Assembly: GCA_041743125.1 (NCBI GenBank)
Contig: JBGTNK010000187.1
Coordinates: forward strand, 1 to 64,000
DNA from: Terrimonas_B sp041743125
GTDB lineage: Bacteria > Bacteroidota > Bacteroidia > Chitinophagales > Chitinophagaceae
Length of the DNA stretch: 64,000 bases
Reading direction: 5' to 3'
The notes beneath the pieces were generated by a model that worked only from the letters and a program-made list of their open reading frames with translations, did no database searches and was not told the DNA's origin. Of this stretch, positions 45,264 to 55,346 are shown piece after piece. Made by a program: the position numbers and the translations under genes. The first letter of the stretch is position 1, and every line of letters begins with the position of its first letter.

Positions 45264-48200
45264 TTATAATGTCAATCTCAGATTTACGCCTATAGTACGT
45301 GTAGAGGCGTTTGCATTAAATTCAAGACCCTGGAAATTGCTTGCACCCAGAACATTTTGTTCAGGATCAAGATGGGGATAGTCTTTTGTCCAAAGAAACA
45401 GGTTGCGACCAAAAACTCCGAACTCAATATTTCCAAAAGGCGTTTTGTTGGTAAACTCACTTGGTAAACGGTAATATAAATTTGCTTCTCTAATCCGCAC
45501 CCATTGTGTGTTAACAATAAAACCTTCTGAGGCAACATATTTACCGGTGTTTCCCCAATATTGTTCTGCAGTAATGGGAACATTAACGGCATTGCCATTT
45601 ACATCAACACCCTCAAATTGGTAATTTTTCAATAAAGTATTATTGTCTTTATCAACCCTTGGTCTTTCTGCAGTCTCAATAACTACTCCATTCCTCCTTA
45701 GATCGGCAAGGTTCCTGGAATATATATCTCCTTTACCTCTGATATCCACCAGGACGTCCATAGCAAATCCTTTATAGCTGAAGGTATTGGTCAAACCAAT
45801 AGTAAATTTAGGATTAGGATTTCCGATCTTAAATACTCCGCTAGAAGGTGTAGGCAACCCATTAGCATTCAGTAAAATTCTTCCTTGTGCATCCCTGTTA
45901 TACATGTTACCATATATTACTCCAAATTCTTCTCCTGCAACGAGGCGAATATTAGGCGTCGTGAATCCGGCAAGAGTAATCACCGAAACACCAGGCGCAA
46001 GTTTTGTTACTTTAGTTTTGAATTTGGTATAATTTCCAGAGATTGACCAGGTAAAGTTTTGTGTACGTACAGGAACCAAAGTAAGAGCTAATTCTACCCC
46101 TTTGGTATCCATTTCACCTGCATTTCTGAACACAGAAGAAATGCCCGATGCTCCGGAATAAGGAACTGAGAAAAGTCCTTCGGTTAATTTCCTCTCATAA
46201 TAGTTAAACTCCAAAATGATACGATTGTTCCAAAGCGTTGCATCAAGACCAATTTCTCCTTCCGTTGTAAATTCTGGTTTTAGCTCAGGATTACCAGCAT
46301 TGTCATTGATAGTATACCCTAACAAATTATTAAAAGGAAATGAAATGGCTGGTCCAAAGCCATCAGCTGCTCCACCAACACTTGCATAATTGTCAGTATT
46401 ATAAGCACCAGGTCCACGTCCTACTTTACCATAGTTTGTACGGATTTTAATAAGATTAACGAATTCGGATTTTAGAGACGGAACCATTTCGGTTACTACC
46501 AGGCTTAGTGCAGCTGCCGGATAAAATACTGAATTGTTTTTTATAGGCAGGGTTGAAACCCAATCATTCCTTGCTTTTAAATTAAGGGATAACCAGGATT
46601 TATAATCTAATACTACATCACCAAATACACCTATAGTTCTTGACCTTGAAGATCCTACAGCAGGCGTAAATAAGGTGGTAGCATTTGAAATATGGTCAAA
46701 TCCACTTACATTAAGTTTGGTAGACCGATTATTAAGTGACCGTGAGCGGTTGTCGGCAAACTCGTTACCTAATGTAGCTGAAACACCAAATACCCCAAAC
46801 TTCTTATTGGCATTTAGTGTAAAATAAGAACCTATGTTGCGGATATCGTTTCTGTTTTCTACAATACCGCCCAATGTTGCAGAATTTGAGTTTCCTCCGC
46901 CTCTAACGCCAATGTTGTCGAAGCCATGTGAAAAGAAGGAATAATTGTCGGTACCAAATTTAAGATCTGAGTTTAACCAGGAAGTAAATTTGTAATTAAG
47001 GCCCACATTTCCGTAAAGGCGGCTATTTTCATCTCTGTACCTAACATTTTCTATGCTCCAATTAGGATTATCCTCTCCACCCCAATACCATTGTTTACCA
47101 TCAGGAGTATAATAAGGAGATCCTTCAAGGTCAAAGCTACGGGGAGTAAACCAGGCTCTGAATACAGGATTAGACAACTGGTTGCCCTGTTGCGTTCTCC
47201 TTGAACCTGTATTTACATAATTTGCTAATGTGCTTATTGTCAGATTCTTTGTGACATCTGAGCTAAGGTTAATAGAAATATTATTCTTATTCAGCTTGTT
47301 GTTTCTTACAACATATGTTTCCTGCTGATTGCCATAAGAAACACGATAACTGGTTTTATCCGTTCCTCCGCTCATACTGATGGTATTCTGAAGGCCACTT
47401 CCATTTTCAAAAAGATCCTTTACATTGTTCGGATAGGCTTGGAGCGCCTTAGTTACGCCATAAAAATCAGTGTAGCTTCTGCCATCAATTCTTGGACCCC
47501 ATGACGTAGATTGGGTATTACTTAATACGGCTTTAAGGTAATTTGGATTGGGAGCTCCGGCAACTGTTAACCTGTAGTCTCCGGCACCTTGTGCATATTC
47601 ATTTTGATATTCAGGCAAACGGTTTACTGATATTGTGCTGTAAGAACTTACCAATTCTATGGCGTTCTTCGATTTCTTTTTGCCCTTTTTAGTTGTAATC
47701 AAAATAACACCTCCAGCACCCCTGGAACCATAACTTGAGGTAGCTGCCGCGCCTTTCAAAATAGTCATTGACTCAATATCGTCAGGATTAATGTCAACAA
47801 CACGGTTTGAACTTGTAGCGCCGGTTTGCAGGGTTGTTCCACCGCCGCTATTGTCGATAGGCAAGCCATCCACTACATACAAGGGGGCGCTACTGCCTGT
47901 TACTGACGTAAAACCTCTTATCAGTATACTTGAGCCAGTAAAGCTACCGCCACTTCCCTGGGTACGTACCCCGGCCACTTTTCCAACCAATGAATTACTG
48001 ATATTTGAGTTTCTTACTGCTGTAAGATCTTCGGCTTTTATTGTAGGAGTGGAATAGCCAAGCAGTTTCTTGTCCCTTTTTATTCCAAATGAGGTAACAA
48101 CCACCTCGGCCATGGTTCTATTTTCAGATTTCATTGATAAATTGACTATGGAATTTGTTCCAATAGTCATTTCCTGGAGTGTCATATCCACAGCAGAAAA

Positions 48201-48410
48201 TATCAATGTGTTGGATTCGGCCGGAACATTAATCGAATAGGAACCATCTGAATTGGTAACCGTTCCGCTGTTGGTGCCTTTAATTATTACTGAGGCATTT
48301 GGGATGGGGTTTCCCTGATCATCCGTTACCTTACCAGTAACGGTTTTTTGCGCTAGCAATCCTCCTGAAAAATACAGGATGGCTGTTAGCAAGACTAACA
48401 GTTTTCTCAT
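45264..48410 (-). CDS. SusC/RagA-family TonB-linked outer-membrane transporter
   Basis: 1048 residues with a signal peptide. An N-terminal carboxypeptidase-like domain (TVTGKVTDDQGNPIPNASVI, about 23-95) is followed by a TonB-box-like AEVVVTSFG. The plug contains SLVGKVAGVRTQGSGG, IRGFTSVTGSSAPLYVVDGLPID and SMTILKGAAATSSYGSRGAGGVILITT. A 22-strand barrel follows to the terminal NLRLTL. It imports ligands captured by the SusD-like lipoprotein. Regulation is not evident; no sigma/anti-sigma gene is adjacent. Confidence 0.95.
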   Translation of the reverse strand: MRKLLVLLTAILYFSGGLLAQKTVTGKVTDDQGNPIPNASVIIKGTNSGTVTNSDGSYSINVPAESNTLIFSAVDMTLQEMTIGTNSIVNLSMKSENRTMAEVVVTSFGIKRDKKLLGYSTPTIKAEDLTAVRNSNISNSLVGKVAGVRTQGSGGSFTGSSILIRGFTSVTGSSAPLYVVDGLPIDNSGGGTTLQTGATSSNRVVDINPDDIESMTILKGAAATSSYGSRGAGGVILITTKKGKKKSKNAIELVSSYSTISVNRLPEYQNEYAQGAGDYRLTVAGAPNPNYLKAVLSNTQSTSWGPRIDGRSYTDFYGVTKALQAYPNNVKDLFENGSGLQNTISMSGGTDKTSYRVSYGNQQETYVVRNNKLNKNNISINLSSDVTKNLTISTLANYVNTGSRRTQQGNQLSNPVFRAWFTPRSFDLEGSPYYTPDGKQWYWGGEDNPNWSIENVRYRDENSRLYGNVGLNYKFTSWLNSDLKFGTDNYSFFSHGFDNIGVRGGGNSNSATLGGIVENRNDIRNIGSYFTLNANKKFGVFGVSATLGNEFADNRSRSLNNRSTKLNVSGFDHISNATTLFTPAVGSSRSRTIGVFGDVVLDYKSWLSLNLKARNDWVSTLPIKNNSVFYPAAALSLVVTEMVPSLKSEFVNLIKIRTNYGKVGRGPGAYNTDNYASVGGAADGFGPAISFPFNNLLGYTINDNAGNPELKPEFTTEGEIGLDATLWNNRIILEFNYYERKLTEGLFSVPYSGASGISSVFRNAGEMDTKGVELALTLVPVRTQNFTWSISGNYTKFKTKVTKLAPGVSVITLAGFTTPNIRLVAGEEFGVIYGNMYNRDAQGRILLNANGLPTPSSGVFKIGNPNPKFTIGLTNTFSYKGFAMDVLVDIRGKGDIYSRNLADLRRNGVVIETAERPRVDKDNNTLLKNYQFEGVDVNGNAVNVPITAEQYWGNTGKYVASEGFIVNTQWVRIREANLYYRLPSEFTNKTPFGNIEFGVFGRNLFLWTKDYPHLDPEQNVLGASNFQGLEFNANASTRTIGVNLRLTL

Positions 48411-48583
48411 GTGTGTTTAGTTTAAATATAAAAAAAGCAATAACTAATTAAAGTATGCTGATACAATAATAAAACAATCCGGGAATATATAATCCTTAAC
48501 CAGTGCCAATCCTTAAAAAAGTAAAAATATGATTCAATACAGACATATAACCATGGTATTTAGCTGCTCTTAAATCATCGGGT

Positions 48584-50905
48584 TTATCCTTTCTCTTTTA
48601 TAAGATCAATTAAAAGTGATGGTAATAGTACGAGATTAGTAAACGTAGCTGTAACCAGGGTTAGGGAAGTCAGCCAGCCCAATGCCTGCGTGCCACCAAA
48701 ACCACTAAAACTAAAAATGATAAAACCTGCTATCAAAACCATTGAAGTATAAATAATACTGATACCTGTACTGTGGATGGTTTCAATTACTGTGTTCTTA
48801 ATGTTGAATTGTTGATTAGAGAGCTCTTGTTTATAATTTACCAAAAATCGGATAGTAATATCTATAGCAATACCCAGGGCCACACTAAATATTAAAACGG
48901 TTGAAGGTTTTAGGGGAATACCAGCCCATCCCATTACCCCTGCTGTAATTACAAGAGGTATTACATTGGGAATAAGAGAGCACAACAAGATTCTGATTGA
49001 TTTAAACAAGTATAACATACAAAGAGCAATTAATAGGAATGCCCAAAATATACTTTCTTTTAAACCATTTATTATAAATCGGCTTCCTTCAAGAAAAGTA
49101 ATGCTGGTGCCGGTAAGTTGCACATTGTATTTATCTTTTGGAAATAATTGATCTACCCGGTATTGAATCGTATCCAGAATTTCAGGCAGGCGAACACTTC
49201 CTACGTCCGCCATGGATACACTGATCCGGGCTTCCTGTCTTCCTGAATCCATGAAAGTAGAAACCAGCCTGGTAAATGAATTTTTGGGAGCAGAGGAGTC
49301 ACCTTTGAAACTTAAGTATTGTGCCAATGCCGGAAGATCATACTCTGCCGGCATAGAATAATTGGAGCTGTCGCCTTCAAAAAATGCCTGCTTTGCAAAT
49401 TTCAATCCCTCCGTAATGCTTAAGGGACGGGCGATTTCAGGCATAGCAGCAATAAATTGCGATAAGGAGTCAATTCGCAAAAGGTTAACTAGTATTCGTG
49501 ATACGCCATATTTCTTTTTAGTATCAACCAGGATTTCCAGCGGCATGACGCCTTTAAAATTTTTTTCAAAAAACTTCAGGTCTGTATAAATTTTATCTGT
49601 TTTCGGGAGATCGTCAACAATAAAGCCCACACTTTTCAATTTAAAAATGCCGGCAACAGAAAATGCTACAATAACCAACGTAACGCCGTAAATCAACCGG
49701 CGATGATTCAAACTCCATCGTTCCAACCTGGCTAGCCACCGGTTTAGCCGTGGATTATGTAAATATTTTGTATGTCTTGATTTTGGCGCTGGTAAAATAC
49801 TTAAAACCACAGGTATTAAGATTAAAGAAACAAAAAACAACACCATGATGTTAATACCTGCTACGACACCAAATTCCTGCAGAATTTCGCTTTTAGTTAA
49901 AGCAAAAACAGCAAATCCAATAGCGGCTGCAAGGTTACAAAACAAAGTAACGATGCCCATCCGGCTGACCATAGTTACTAAGGCCTCTTCCCTATTGCCT
50001 TTATCGTTATATGCCGTATGATATTTATTAAGAAAATAAATACAATTAGGAATTCCTATAACTACAATCAGAGGGGGAATAAGGGCTGTCAATAATGTGA
50101 TCTTGTAGTTTAGCAGATGCATGGTACCCATACTCCACAAAACACCAATTATTACTACGGCTAATGACAAGATCATGGAACTGAAAGAGCGAAAGAATAT
50201 TAAAAGGATCAACGCCGAAAGTATTACACTGGCCAGTAAAAACCACTTCATTTCATCAGCTATCCTTGTGGAAAGTTCAGTTCGGATCAAGGGCAAACCA
50301 CTTAGATAAATTTCCTGGTTATTTTCCCTGCCAAAAGTTTCAGTTAGTTTTCTGATATCTCCCACTACCGCATTTCTTTGCTTTGAATTCATCACATTTC
50401 TATCTATGCTCACGCCCATCAACCAGGCATTGGTCTTTGGATTATAAAGCATCCCCCTGTAGAAAGGAAGGCTTAAAAAAATTTGGGCACTGCTGTCTAT
50501 TTCTGCCTGTTTTAATTTTTTTTCAGAAAATATGGCAGTTCCATTCAATTTCTCGGTTGCGGAATCCTTCATAAGATTAACCGCAGAAGGCACAGAAATT
50601 ATATCTGTGACACCCGTCACCTTTTTAAGTTCTTGATGAAGGTGAACATAATCATTAAATATTTTTTCTTTAAAAAGCCCGGGAGTTTGAATGCCGATAA
50701 CCAATAGATTTCCGTCCTGCCCATATTTTTGTTTGAAAGCCTGGTACGTTTTATTGGCCGGATGATTAGCCGGAATGGCCCTGCTAAACTCATAGCTTAA
50801 TTCCACCTTTACCGCATGGTAGGTCATAAATGCTGTGGCGGCGAGAAGAATGATTAACAGGGGCCATCGGTTAGCAAGAATAAATTGTCCGGTTTTTCGC
50901 CACAT
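48584..50905 (-). CDS. MMPL/RND-superfamily exporter
   Basis: 773 residues. Two repeats, each with one helix, a large periplasmic loop and five clustered helices (12 helices total). First half: ALIPPLIVVIGIPNCIYFLNKYHTAY; second half: STVLIFSVALGIAIDITIRFLVNY. Sterol-sensing-domain-like sets are visible. Members move lipids, hopanoids or drugs out of the inner membrane using proton flow; the substrate here is unknown. It is on the same strand as susC but 173 bases away, with no sign of coupling. Confidence 0.88.
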   Translation of the reverse strand: MWRKTGQFILANRWPLLIILLAATAFMTYHAVKVELSYEFSRAIPANHPANKTYQAFKQKYGQDGNLLVIGIQTPGLFKEKIFNDYVHLHQELKKVTGVTDIISVPSAVNLMKDSATEKLNGTAIFSEKKLKQAEIDSSAQIFLSLPFYRGMLYNPKTNAWLMGVSIDRNVMNSKQRNAVVGDIRKLTETFGRENNQEIYLSGLPLIRTELSTRIADEMKWFLLASVILSALILLIFFRSFSSMILSLAVVIIGVLWSMGTMHLLNYKITLLTALIPPLIVVIGIPNCIYFLNKYHTAYNDKGNREEALVTMVSRMGIVTLFCNLAAAIGFAVFALTKSEILQEFGVVAGINIMVLFFVSLILIPVVLSILPAPKSRHTKYLHNPRLNRWLARLERWSLNHRRLIYGVTLVIVAFSVAGIFKLKSVGFIVDDLPKTDKIYTDLKFFEKNFKGVMPLEILVDTKKKYGVSRILVNLLRIDSLSQFIAAMPEIARPLSITEGLKFAKQAFFEGDSSNYSMPAEYDLPALAQYLSFKGDSSAPKNSFTRLVSTFMDSGRQEARISVSMADVGSVRLPEILDTIQYRVDQLFPKDKYNVQLTGTSITFLEGSRFIINGLKESIFWAFLLIALCMLYLFKSIRILLCSLIPNVIPLVITAGVMGWAGIPLKPSTVLIFSVALGIAIDITIRFLVNYKQELSNQQFNIKNTVIETIHSTGISIIYTSMVLIAGFIIFSFSGFGGTQALGWLTSLTLVTATFTNLVLLPSLLIDLIKEKG

Positions 50906-51223
50906 AGTTTTGTTGTTTTAATAGGCTGGGTTATTTGTACAGCCGGCCTTTATAAGGCAAGGCGATGCAAAGAAACATAAAAACAGCAAGCCTTACTGTT
51001 TCTGAAGCTGAGTTTCTGAATTGTCTTTACAAAAAAAGCAGATTAAGAGAGAAAGTATTCTTCCGCCAGTCTCAATTGTTTACAATAATTTTAAAAAATT
51101 TTGTTCCCTCATTCGACAAAAAGACGTTTCATTCAAAATTCTATTGCTTATCGACGGTGAATTAATCGGCTACCCGTTACGCTTGTAAGTTCACGCAAAT
51201 TAAAATGAATCAAGAAAATTATT
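50906..51223. other. Divergent intergenic region, 318 bases
   Basis: It lies between the MMPL gene and recO. A 66-codon frame (50965-51165) has no family resemblance. No perfect TAnnTTTG element is found; TAAGTTCA at 51186-51193 is a weak -7-like match before recO. Confidence 0.3.
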
Positions 51224-51970
51224 TTGGCAGATAAACTTCATCATACAAAGGGTATTGTTTTGCGCTCTGTAAAATATGGGGAGACCAGTTTAATAGTTTC
51301 TGTATTCACTGAAAAGTTTGGAATTCAGTCCTACCTGGTAAACGGAGTAAGGATGTTCACCAAAAAGGGAAACGGCAAAGCCAGCTTGTTTCAGCCTACC
51401 GCCATATTGGATATGGTTGTTTATCATAATGAACTCAAGCAACTACAAAGGATTAGGGAATTCAAATGGGGATTTTTATATCAAAACATATTGTCTGATG
51501 TAAGAAAAAATTCGGTGGCTCTCTTTATGACGGAGTTGCTCACTAAATGTCTGAAACAACCTGAACCGAATAATGATCTTTTCCAATTTGCTGAAGATTC
51601 TTTTATCCACCTGGATGCGGCAAATGATATCGTTACTGCCAATTATCCCTTATTTTTTGCCCTGCACCTGCCTGTTTTTTTTGGGTTTCGGTTTATTGAC
51701 AATTACTCAGAAGTTTTTCAATTTCTTGATTTGAAGGAAGGTGAATTTTTAAAAGGACCGCCAGGACATCCGCATTTTCTTGATGAGAAACAATCTTTTT
51801 ATACGTCTCAATTTTTAAAAGTGCTTCATCCTGCGGAGTTGGAAGGTATAAGGCTTAACAGGGAATTCAGAAGAAACTTGTTGTATTCCATTGAAATCTA
51901 TTATGCCTTGCAAATTCAGGATTTTGGTGTGATGCGTACCTTACCGGTACTCAGGGAAATATTAAGTTAA
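51224..51970 (+). CDS. recO: DNA repair protein RecO
   Basis: 248 residues from a TTG start. N-terminal OB fold: TKGIVLRSVKYGETSLIVSVFTEKFG, SYLVNGVRM, KASLFQPTAILDMVVYH. The helical C-terminal domain follows. The four-cysteine zinc site of many RecO proteins is absent, as only one cysteine is seen (KCLKQ). RecO loads RecA with RecR at single-stranded gaps in the RecFOR pathway. Confidence 0.92.
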   Translation: MADKLHHTKGIVLRSVKYGETSLIVSVFTEKFGIQSYLVNGVRMFTKKGNGKASLFQPTAILDMVVYHNELKQLQRIREFKWGFLYQNILSDVRKNSVALFMTELLTKCLKQPEPNNDLFQFAEDSFIHLDAANDIVTANYPLFFALHLPVFFGFRFIDNYSEVFQFLDLKEGEFLKGPPGHPHFLDEKQSFYTSQFLKVLHPAELEGIRLNREFRRNLLYSIEIYYALQIQDFGVMRTLPVLREILS

Positions 51971-51993
51971 CCTGGGAAAGAAAAAAAGAATGA

Positions 51994-53175
51994 TCATGCG
52001 ATTCTTTTGGAGTCGGTCAAATTTTCATCACACCATACTATTCCCGGTTTTTTTCCTTTTTCAAAACTACCCAGTACATGATCCATTTTTAATGCCCTGG
52101 CGCCATTGATAGTTGCCCATTTCAATAAAAGCTCATTTTTAATGCCCGGAAAATGCTGGCGAAGGGTTCGCATTTCAGCCAGAATGCTCAATTGATGGTT
52201 GGAAGCAAGACTATCAGTTCCTAATACGATGGTACAATCTTCCCTTATTAATGATTCCACATTTGGCAGAAGCCCACCTACATACAAATTTGCATTGGGA
52301 CAAAGACACCAATACAGCCAGGGCATGTCCGGCGATTGCATGGCAAAGAATATATCATCATCACTTGTATGTACATTATGCACCACTATTATTTGTTGGT
52401 TCGGGAGAAATTTTTGCAGATAGGTTTGAAGGCTGCTTTTCCCCGAAGAATTGAAATGAGCAGAGTCAATATTGAATTGTTTATAAAGTTGAAGAAACTC
52501 TCCCTTCTTTTCTAAAAACAATTCATTTTCAGCTTTTGCTTCCTGGTTATGAAAGGTCAACAAAAGGTTGCCAGGAAAATAAACGATTTCTTCCCATAAT
52601 GCGGGGGAAACGGAATAGGGGGCATGAGGCACTATTGAGTTTTTCCCGGTTTTTACATTGCCTTCGAAACCTGAGTAAATATTTTCAAACGAATAATAAA
52701 TCTCCTTTGCGATGTTAAATCGAATCCCGGCCTGCTCTGGTTCAAAGCCTGTTACCTCTATGAAATTGTGATAGAAAATTTCACTCTTTGATTTTTGGGA
52801 GAAGGTTAATGTAGTATTGCAAATATCTCCTATTGCCACAATACCATTTTCTTTCATTTCTTCTTCTGCAATTTCAATCGCTCTCAGTATTTCATTTTCC
52901 GGGGAATGCCGGTTACTCATAACCTGGGAAATAAATGAAATCAATCCTGGTTTCTCATTAATTTTTTCTTTCATGTGGCTAAGCTCCAGGTGGCAATGGC
53001 AATTGATAAAACCGGGGGTCAGTATGCCTTTAAAAACCTTCACCTCTTCTCCTGCATCAATTTTGTTTACAATATCTATTACCACTCCTTCGCCGGTAGT
53101 TATCAAAACAAATTGATCGTCCCAAAAGCGGTATCCATCAAAAAGCTGATCAGCACTGAACTTTTGAATAGCCAT
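51994..53175 (-). CDS. Amidohydrolase-family protein (MtaD/SsnA-like)
   Basis: 393 residues. Metal-site motifs in order: GFINCHCHLELSH (first HxH), SIVPHAPYSVSPALW, TFHNQEAKAENELF, IIVVHNVHTSDDDI, and VLGTDSLASNHQLS (Asp). The order matches chlorohydrolase/deaminase-like amidohydrolases acting on purine- or aromatic-type substrates. No signal peptide, so cytoplasmic. The actual substrate cannot be read. It is divergent from prfA and converges with recO. Confidence 0.85.
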   Translation of the reverse strand: MAIQKFSADQLFDGYRFWDDQFVLITTGEGVVIDIVNKIDAGEEVKVFKGILTPGFINCHCHLELSHMKEKINEKPGLISFISQVMSNRHSPENEILRAIEIAEEEMKENGIVAIGDICNTTLTFSQKSKSEIFYHNFIEVTGFEPEQAGIRFNIAKEIYYSFENIYSGFEGNVKTGKNSIVPHAPYSVSPALWEEIVYFPGNLLLTFHNQEAKAENELFLEKKGEFLQLYKQFNIDSAHFNSSGKSSLQTYLQKFLPNQQIIVVHNVHTSDDDIFFAMQSPDMPWLYWCLCPNANLYVGGLLPNVESLIREDCTIVLGTDSLASNHQLSILAEMRTLRQHFPGIKNELLLKWATINGARALKMDHVLGSFEKGKKPGIVWCDENLTDSKRIA

Positions 53176-53196
53176 ACATCTAATTCTTTAACTTTG
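53164..53196 (+). promoter_or_regulatory. prfA promoter (TTG / N22 / TAACTTTG)
   Basis: A -33-like TTG at 53164-53166 and a -7 TAACTTTG at 53189-53196, 22 bases apart, 69 bases before the prfA ATG. The -33 lies inside the start of the divergent amidohydrolase gene. Confidence 0.55.
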
Positions 53197-53265
53197 CCAC
53201 CCCCTATTTGGGGCCGGGTAAAATTGAACTTTAAATTTCGTATTTCGTACTAAGCTGATATAAAG

Positions 53266-54330
53266 ATGCTGGATAAACTTGAAGCTATAAAAGGAAGACT
53301 TGATCAATTAGGGTTAGCATTAACTAATCCCGAGATTGTAAGTAATAATAAGAAATTTGTAGAGACCAGTAAAGAATACCGTAGCCTGGAGAAAATTGTG
53401 ATGGCTTACATTGACTACAAGAAGATTTTAGATGATATTGATTTTTATAAAGAAGCTCTGGACGGCGGTGATGAAGAACTAAGAGAACTTTCAAAATCAG
53501 AAATGCCGGGACTGGAAGAAAAAAAGGTGAATACAGAAACATATATCCGGCAGTTGCTGATTCCTAAAGATCCACAGGATGAAAAGAATGCCATCCTTGA
53601 AATTAGAGCAGGAACAGGTGGGGATGAGGCGAGTTTATTTGCCGGTGATCTGCTAAGAATGTATATCCGTTATTGCGAAAGAAAGGGATTAAAAACTGCG
53701 ATATTGAGCGAAAATGAAGGTACAGTAGGGGGTTACAAAGAAGTGCAATTGGAAGTGACAGGTGATGATGTTTATGGAACATTGAAGTTTGAAAGCGGTG
53801 TGCATAGAGTACAGCGGGTACCTCATACGGAAGCAAGTGGACGAGTTCACACATCTGCCGCTACTGTGGCAGTAATGCCGGAAGCTGAGGAAGTTGACTT
53901 TGAATTAAATCCTGCAGATGTAAAAATGGAGACGGCCAGAAGCGGAGGGGCAGGAGGTCAAAATGTAAATAAGGTAGAGACCAAAGTATTACTTACACAT
54001 ATACCTACAGGAACTGTGGTGGTGTGCCAGACCGAAAGATCTCAATTGGGTAACCGGGAGAAAGCCATGCAGATGATGAGGACAAAACTATATGAGGAAC
54101 AAGTAAGAAAGCAGGAAGAAGAAATTTCCAGACATCGTAAAAGTCTTGTCAGCTCAGGTGACCGGAGTGCCAAGATCAGAACTTATAATTTTCCACAAGG
54201 TCGTGTTACTGATCACCGCATAGGGCTCACTGTTTATAACCTGGATGATGTATTAAACGGGAATATCCAGGAGTTTATTGATAATTTACAATTTGCTGAA
54301 AATTCTGAAAAAATGGCCAGTCAGCAATAA
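53266..54330 (+). CDS. prfA: Peptide chain release factor 1
   Basis: 354 residues. The coiled N-terminal domain is followed by the PCRF domain (AILEIRAGTGGDEASLFAGDLLRMY), the stop-codon recognition motif RVPHT (PxT form that reads UAA/UAG), and GGQ at residues 230-232 in SGGAGGQNVNKVE. Domain 4 ends with RTYNFPQGRVTDHRIGLTVYNLDDVL. It releases the nascent peptide from the ribosome. The Gln is the usual methylation site of PrmC, which is not in the window. Confidence 0.97.
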   Translation: MLDKLEAIKGRLDQLGLALTNPEIVSNNKKFVETSKEYRSLEKIVMAYIDYKKILDDIDFYKEALDGGDEELRELSKSEMPGLEEKKVNTETYIRQLLIPKDPQDEKNAILEIRAGTGGDEASLFAGDLLRMYIRYCERKGLKTAILSENEGTVGGYKEVQLEVTGDDVYGTLKFESGVHRVQRVPHTEASGRVHTSAATVAVMPEAEEVDFELNPADVKMETARSGGAGGQNVNKVETKVLLTHIPTGTVVVCQTERSQLGNREKAMQMMRTKLYEEQVRKQEEEISRHRKSLVSSGDRSAKIRTYNFPQGRVTDHRIGLTVYNLDDVLNGNIQEFIDNLQFAENSEKMASQQ

Positions 54331-54614
54331 GCTTTTATTCCGGTAAGAAATGGGGCCTTCTTTCCAATTTTTTTTATATAAAAGCAGGTTTTGATTTCTT
54401 CTGTCGTTCAACACATTAATATAGCCTTCTGACATGTCTCTTGTGGAGATTTTCAGTTTTAAGGATGAACCAGTTCTTTGTTTTTTCGATCGCTAAATCA
54501 CCTCAATCAGGAAAAAATTCCACAACCTTTATGGTTGGAATAAATTAATGGGGTAAAAAAAGTACTATGAGCCTTTTAAACTTTCATTAACAGCAGGTAG
54601 TATGGGAATGGCAG
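54331..54614. other. Intergenic region after prfA
   Basis: AT-rich, no open frame of note. A short hairpin-capable CCACAACCTTTATGGTTGGA is near 54523-54540. Its right edge holds the promoter-like element of the candidate small RNA. Confidence 0.3.
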
Positions 54615-54622
54615 TAAATTTG
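54615..54622 (+). promoter_or_regulatory. TAAATTTG -7 element in the prfA-vanZ interval
   Basis: A perfect TAnnTTTG on the plus strand with no gene downstream until a strong terminator at 54697. No -33 is recognised. Confidence 0.4.
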
Positions 54623-54627
54623 TGTTA

Positions 54628-54728
54628 TCAATTATAAATAAATCATTGTAAATATAAAAGCAGACAATTTTCTCATAAGCAGTTAGTTTTGGTTGCGACC
54701 CCTGTTTCTACAGGGGTCTATTTTTTTT
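54628..54728 (+). ncRNA. Candidate small RNA, about 100 nt
   Basis: It is defined by the TAAATTTG element at 54615-54622 and a strong intrinsic terminator ending in a T-run at 54728, with no open frame between. Its 3' end overlaps the vanZ stop on the other strand, so it could also act as an antisense RNA on the vanZ 3' end. The start position is inferred from the promoter. No known RNA family is recognised. Confidence 0.35.
54697..54728 (+). terminator. Strong plus-strand terminator overlapping the vanZ stop
   Basis: A perfect eight-base GC-rich stem GACCCCTG (54697-54704) / CAGGGGTC (54711-54718), loop TTTCTA, then TATTTTTTTT. Confidence 0.8.
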
Positions 54729-55103
54729 ATACCATTGAATGCTAATGATTACACCCAATAACGACCCCACTCCATCTGCAATAATATCTCCTGCATCAAA
54801 AGAGCGAAAAGGAACCCAATAAAGTTGAATAAATTCAATAGCGACTCCATAAACAAAGCAAACCATCCCAATTAAAATAAATCTTTGAAATAATTTTTCT
54901 GTAACCTTATTTGCTTCATATACTGCCTTGCAGGATAATATTGAAAGAATAATAAAAATACCCAGGTGTACCCATTTATCAAAGATGGGAATTCGGTCCG
55001 TCCATTTTTCAGTAGGAAATGCCGGGGCAGGTAGCGTAAATAAAACCGTAGAAACGATAAGCCAGGTAACGGCTGGAAAAAAGAACCAGTATTTTTTTTT
55101 CAA
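54708..55103 (-). CDS. VanZ-family membrane protein
   Basis: 131 residues with four hydrophobic helices. The VanZ pattern is FDKWVHLGIFIILSIL, VYGVAIEFIQLYWVPFRSFDAGDIIADGVGSLLG. Family members are small polytopic membrane proteins of uncertain function; some are linked to glycopeptide tolerance. In Bacteroidota it often neighbours gcvH; here a sigma/anti-sigma pair lies between them. Confidence 0.88.
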   Translation of the reverse strand: MKKKYWFFFPAVTWLIVSTVLFTLPAPAFPTEKWTDRIPIFDKWVHLGIFIILSILSCKAVYEANKVTEKLFQRFILIGMVCFVYGVAIEFIQLYWVPFRSFDAGDIIADGVGSLLGVIISIQWYKKNRPL

Positions 55104-55219
55104 AGGAGAAAATTTGCTGCAATGTTAATGGAATTTTTTTTTGCAAATGGAATTGACCGCGGGCTTGCCACTTATAATATGGTTACTTTACCATCAGGCA
55201 GAATTAGGATTGAAATAAA

Positions 55220-55245
55220 AAAGAGACCCCAAAAGAGGTCTCTTT
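55220..55245 (-). terminator. Terminator of the sigma/anti-sigma operon
   Basis: AAAGAGACC / GGTCTCTTT nine-base stem with an eight-base loop. On the minus strand it runs into TTTTTTATTTC, downstream of the anti-sigma gene. Confidence 0.75.
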
Positions 55246-55346
55246 ATTTAACCAACTACAGAACCAAAAATCACTAATAGCAATTATGGTTTCTATAATT
55301 TATATACGGAAAGTTTTTCAGGTCAGATTTGATAAAATGAAAATTG

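Noticed and set aside
50965..51165. A 66-codon frame between MMPL and recO
   Set aside because: No promoter, no family resemblance, random-looking composition.
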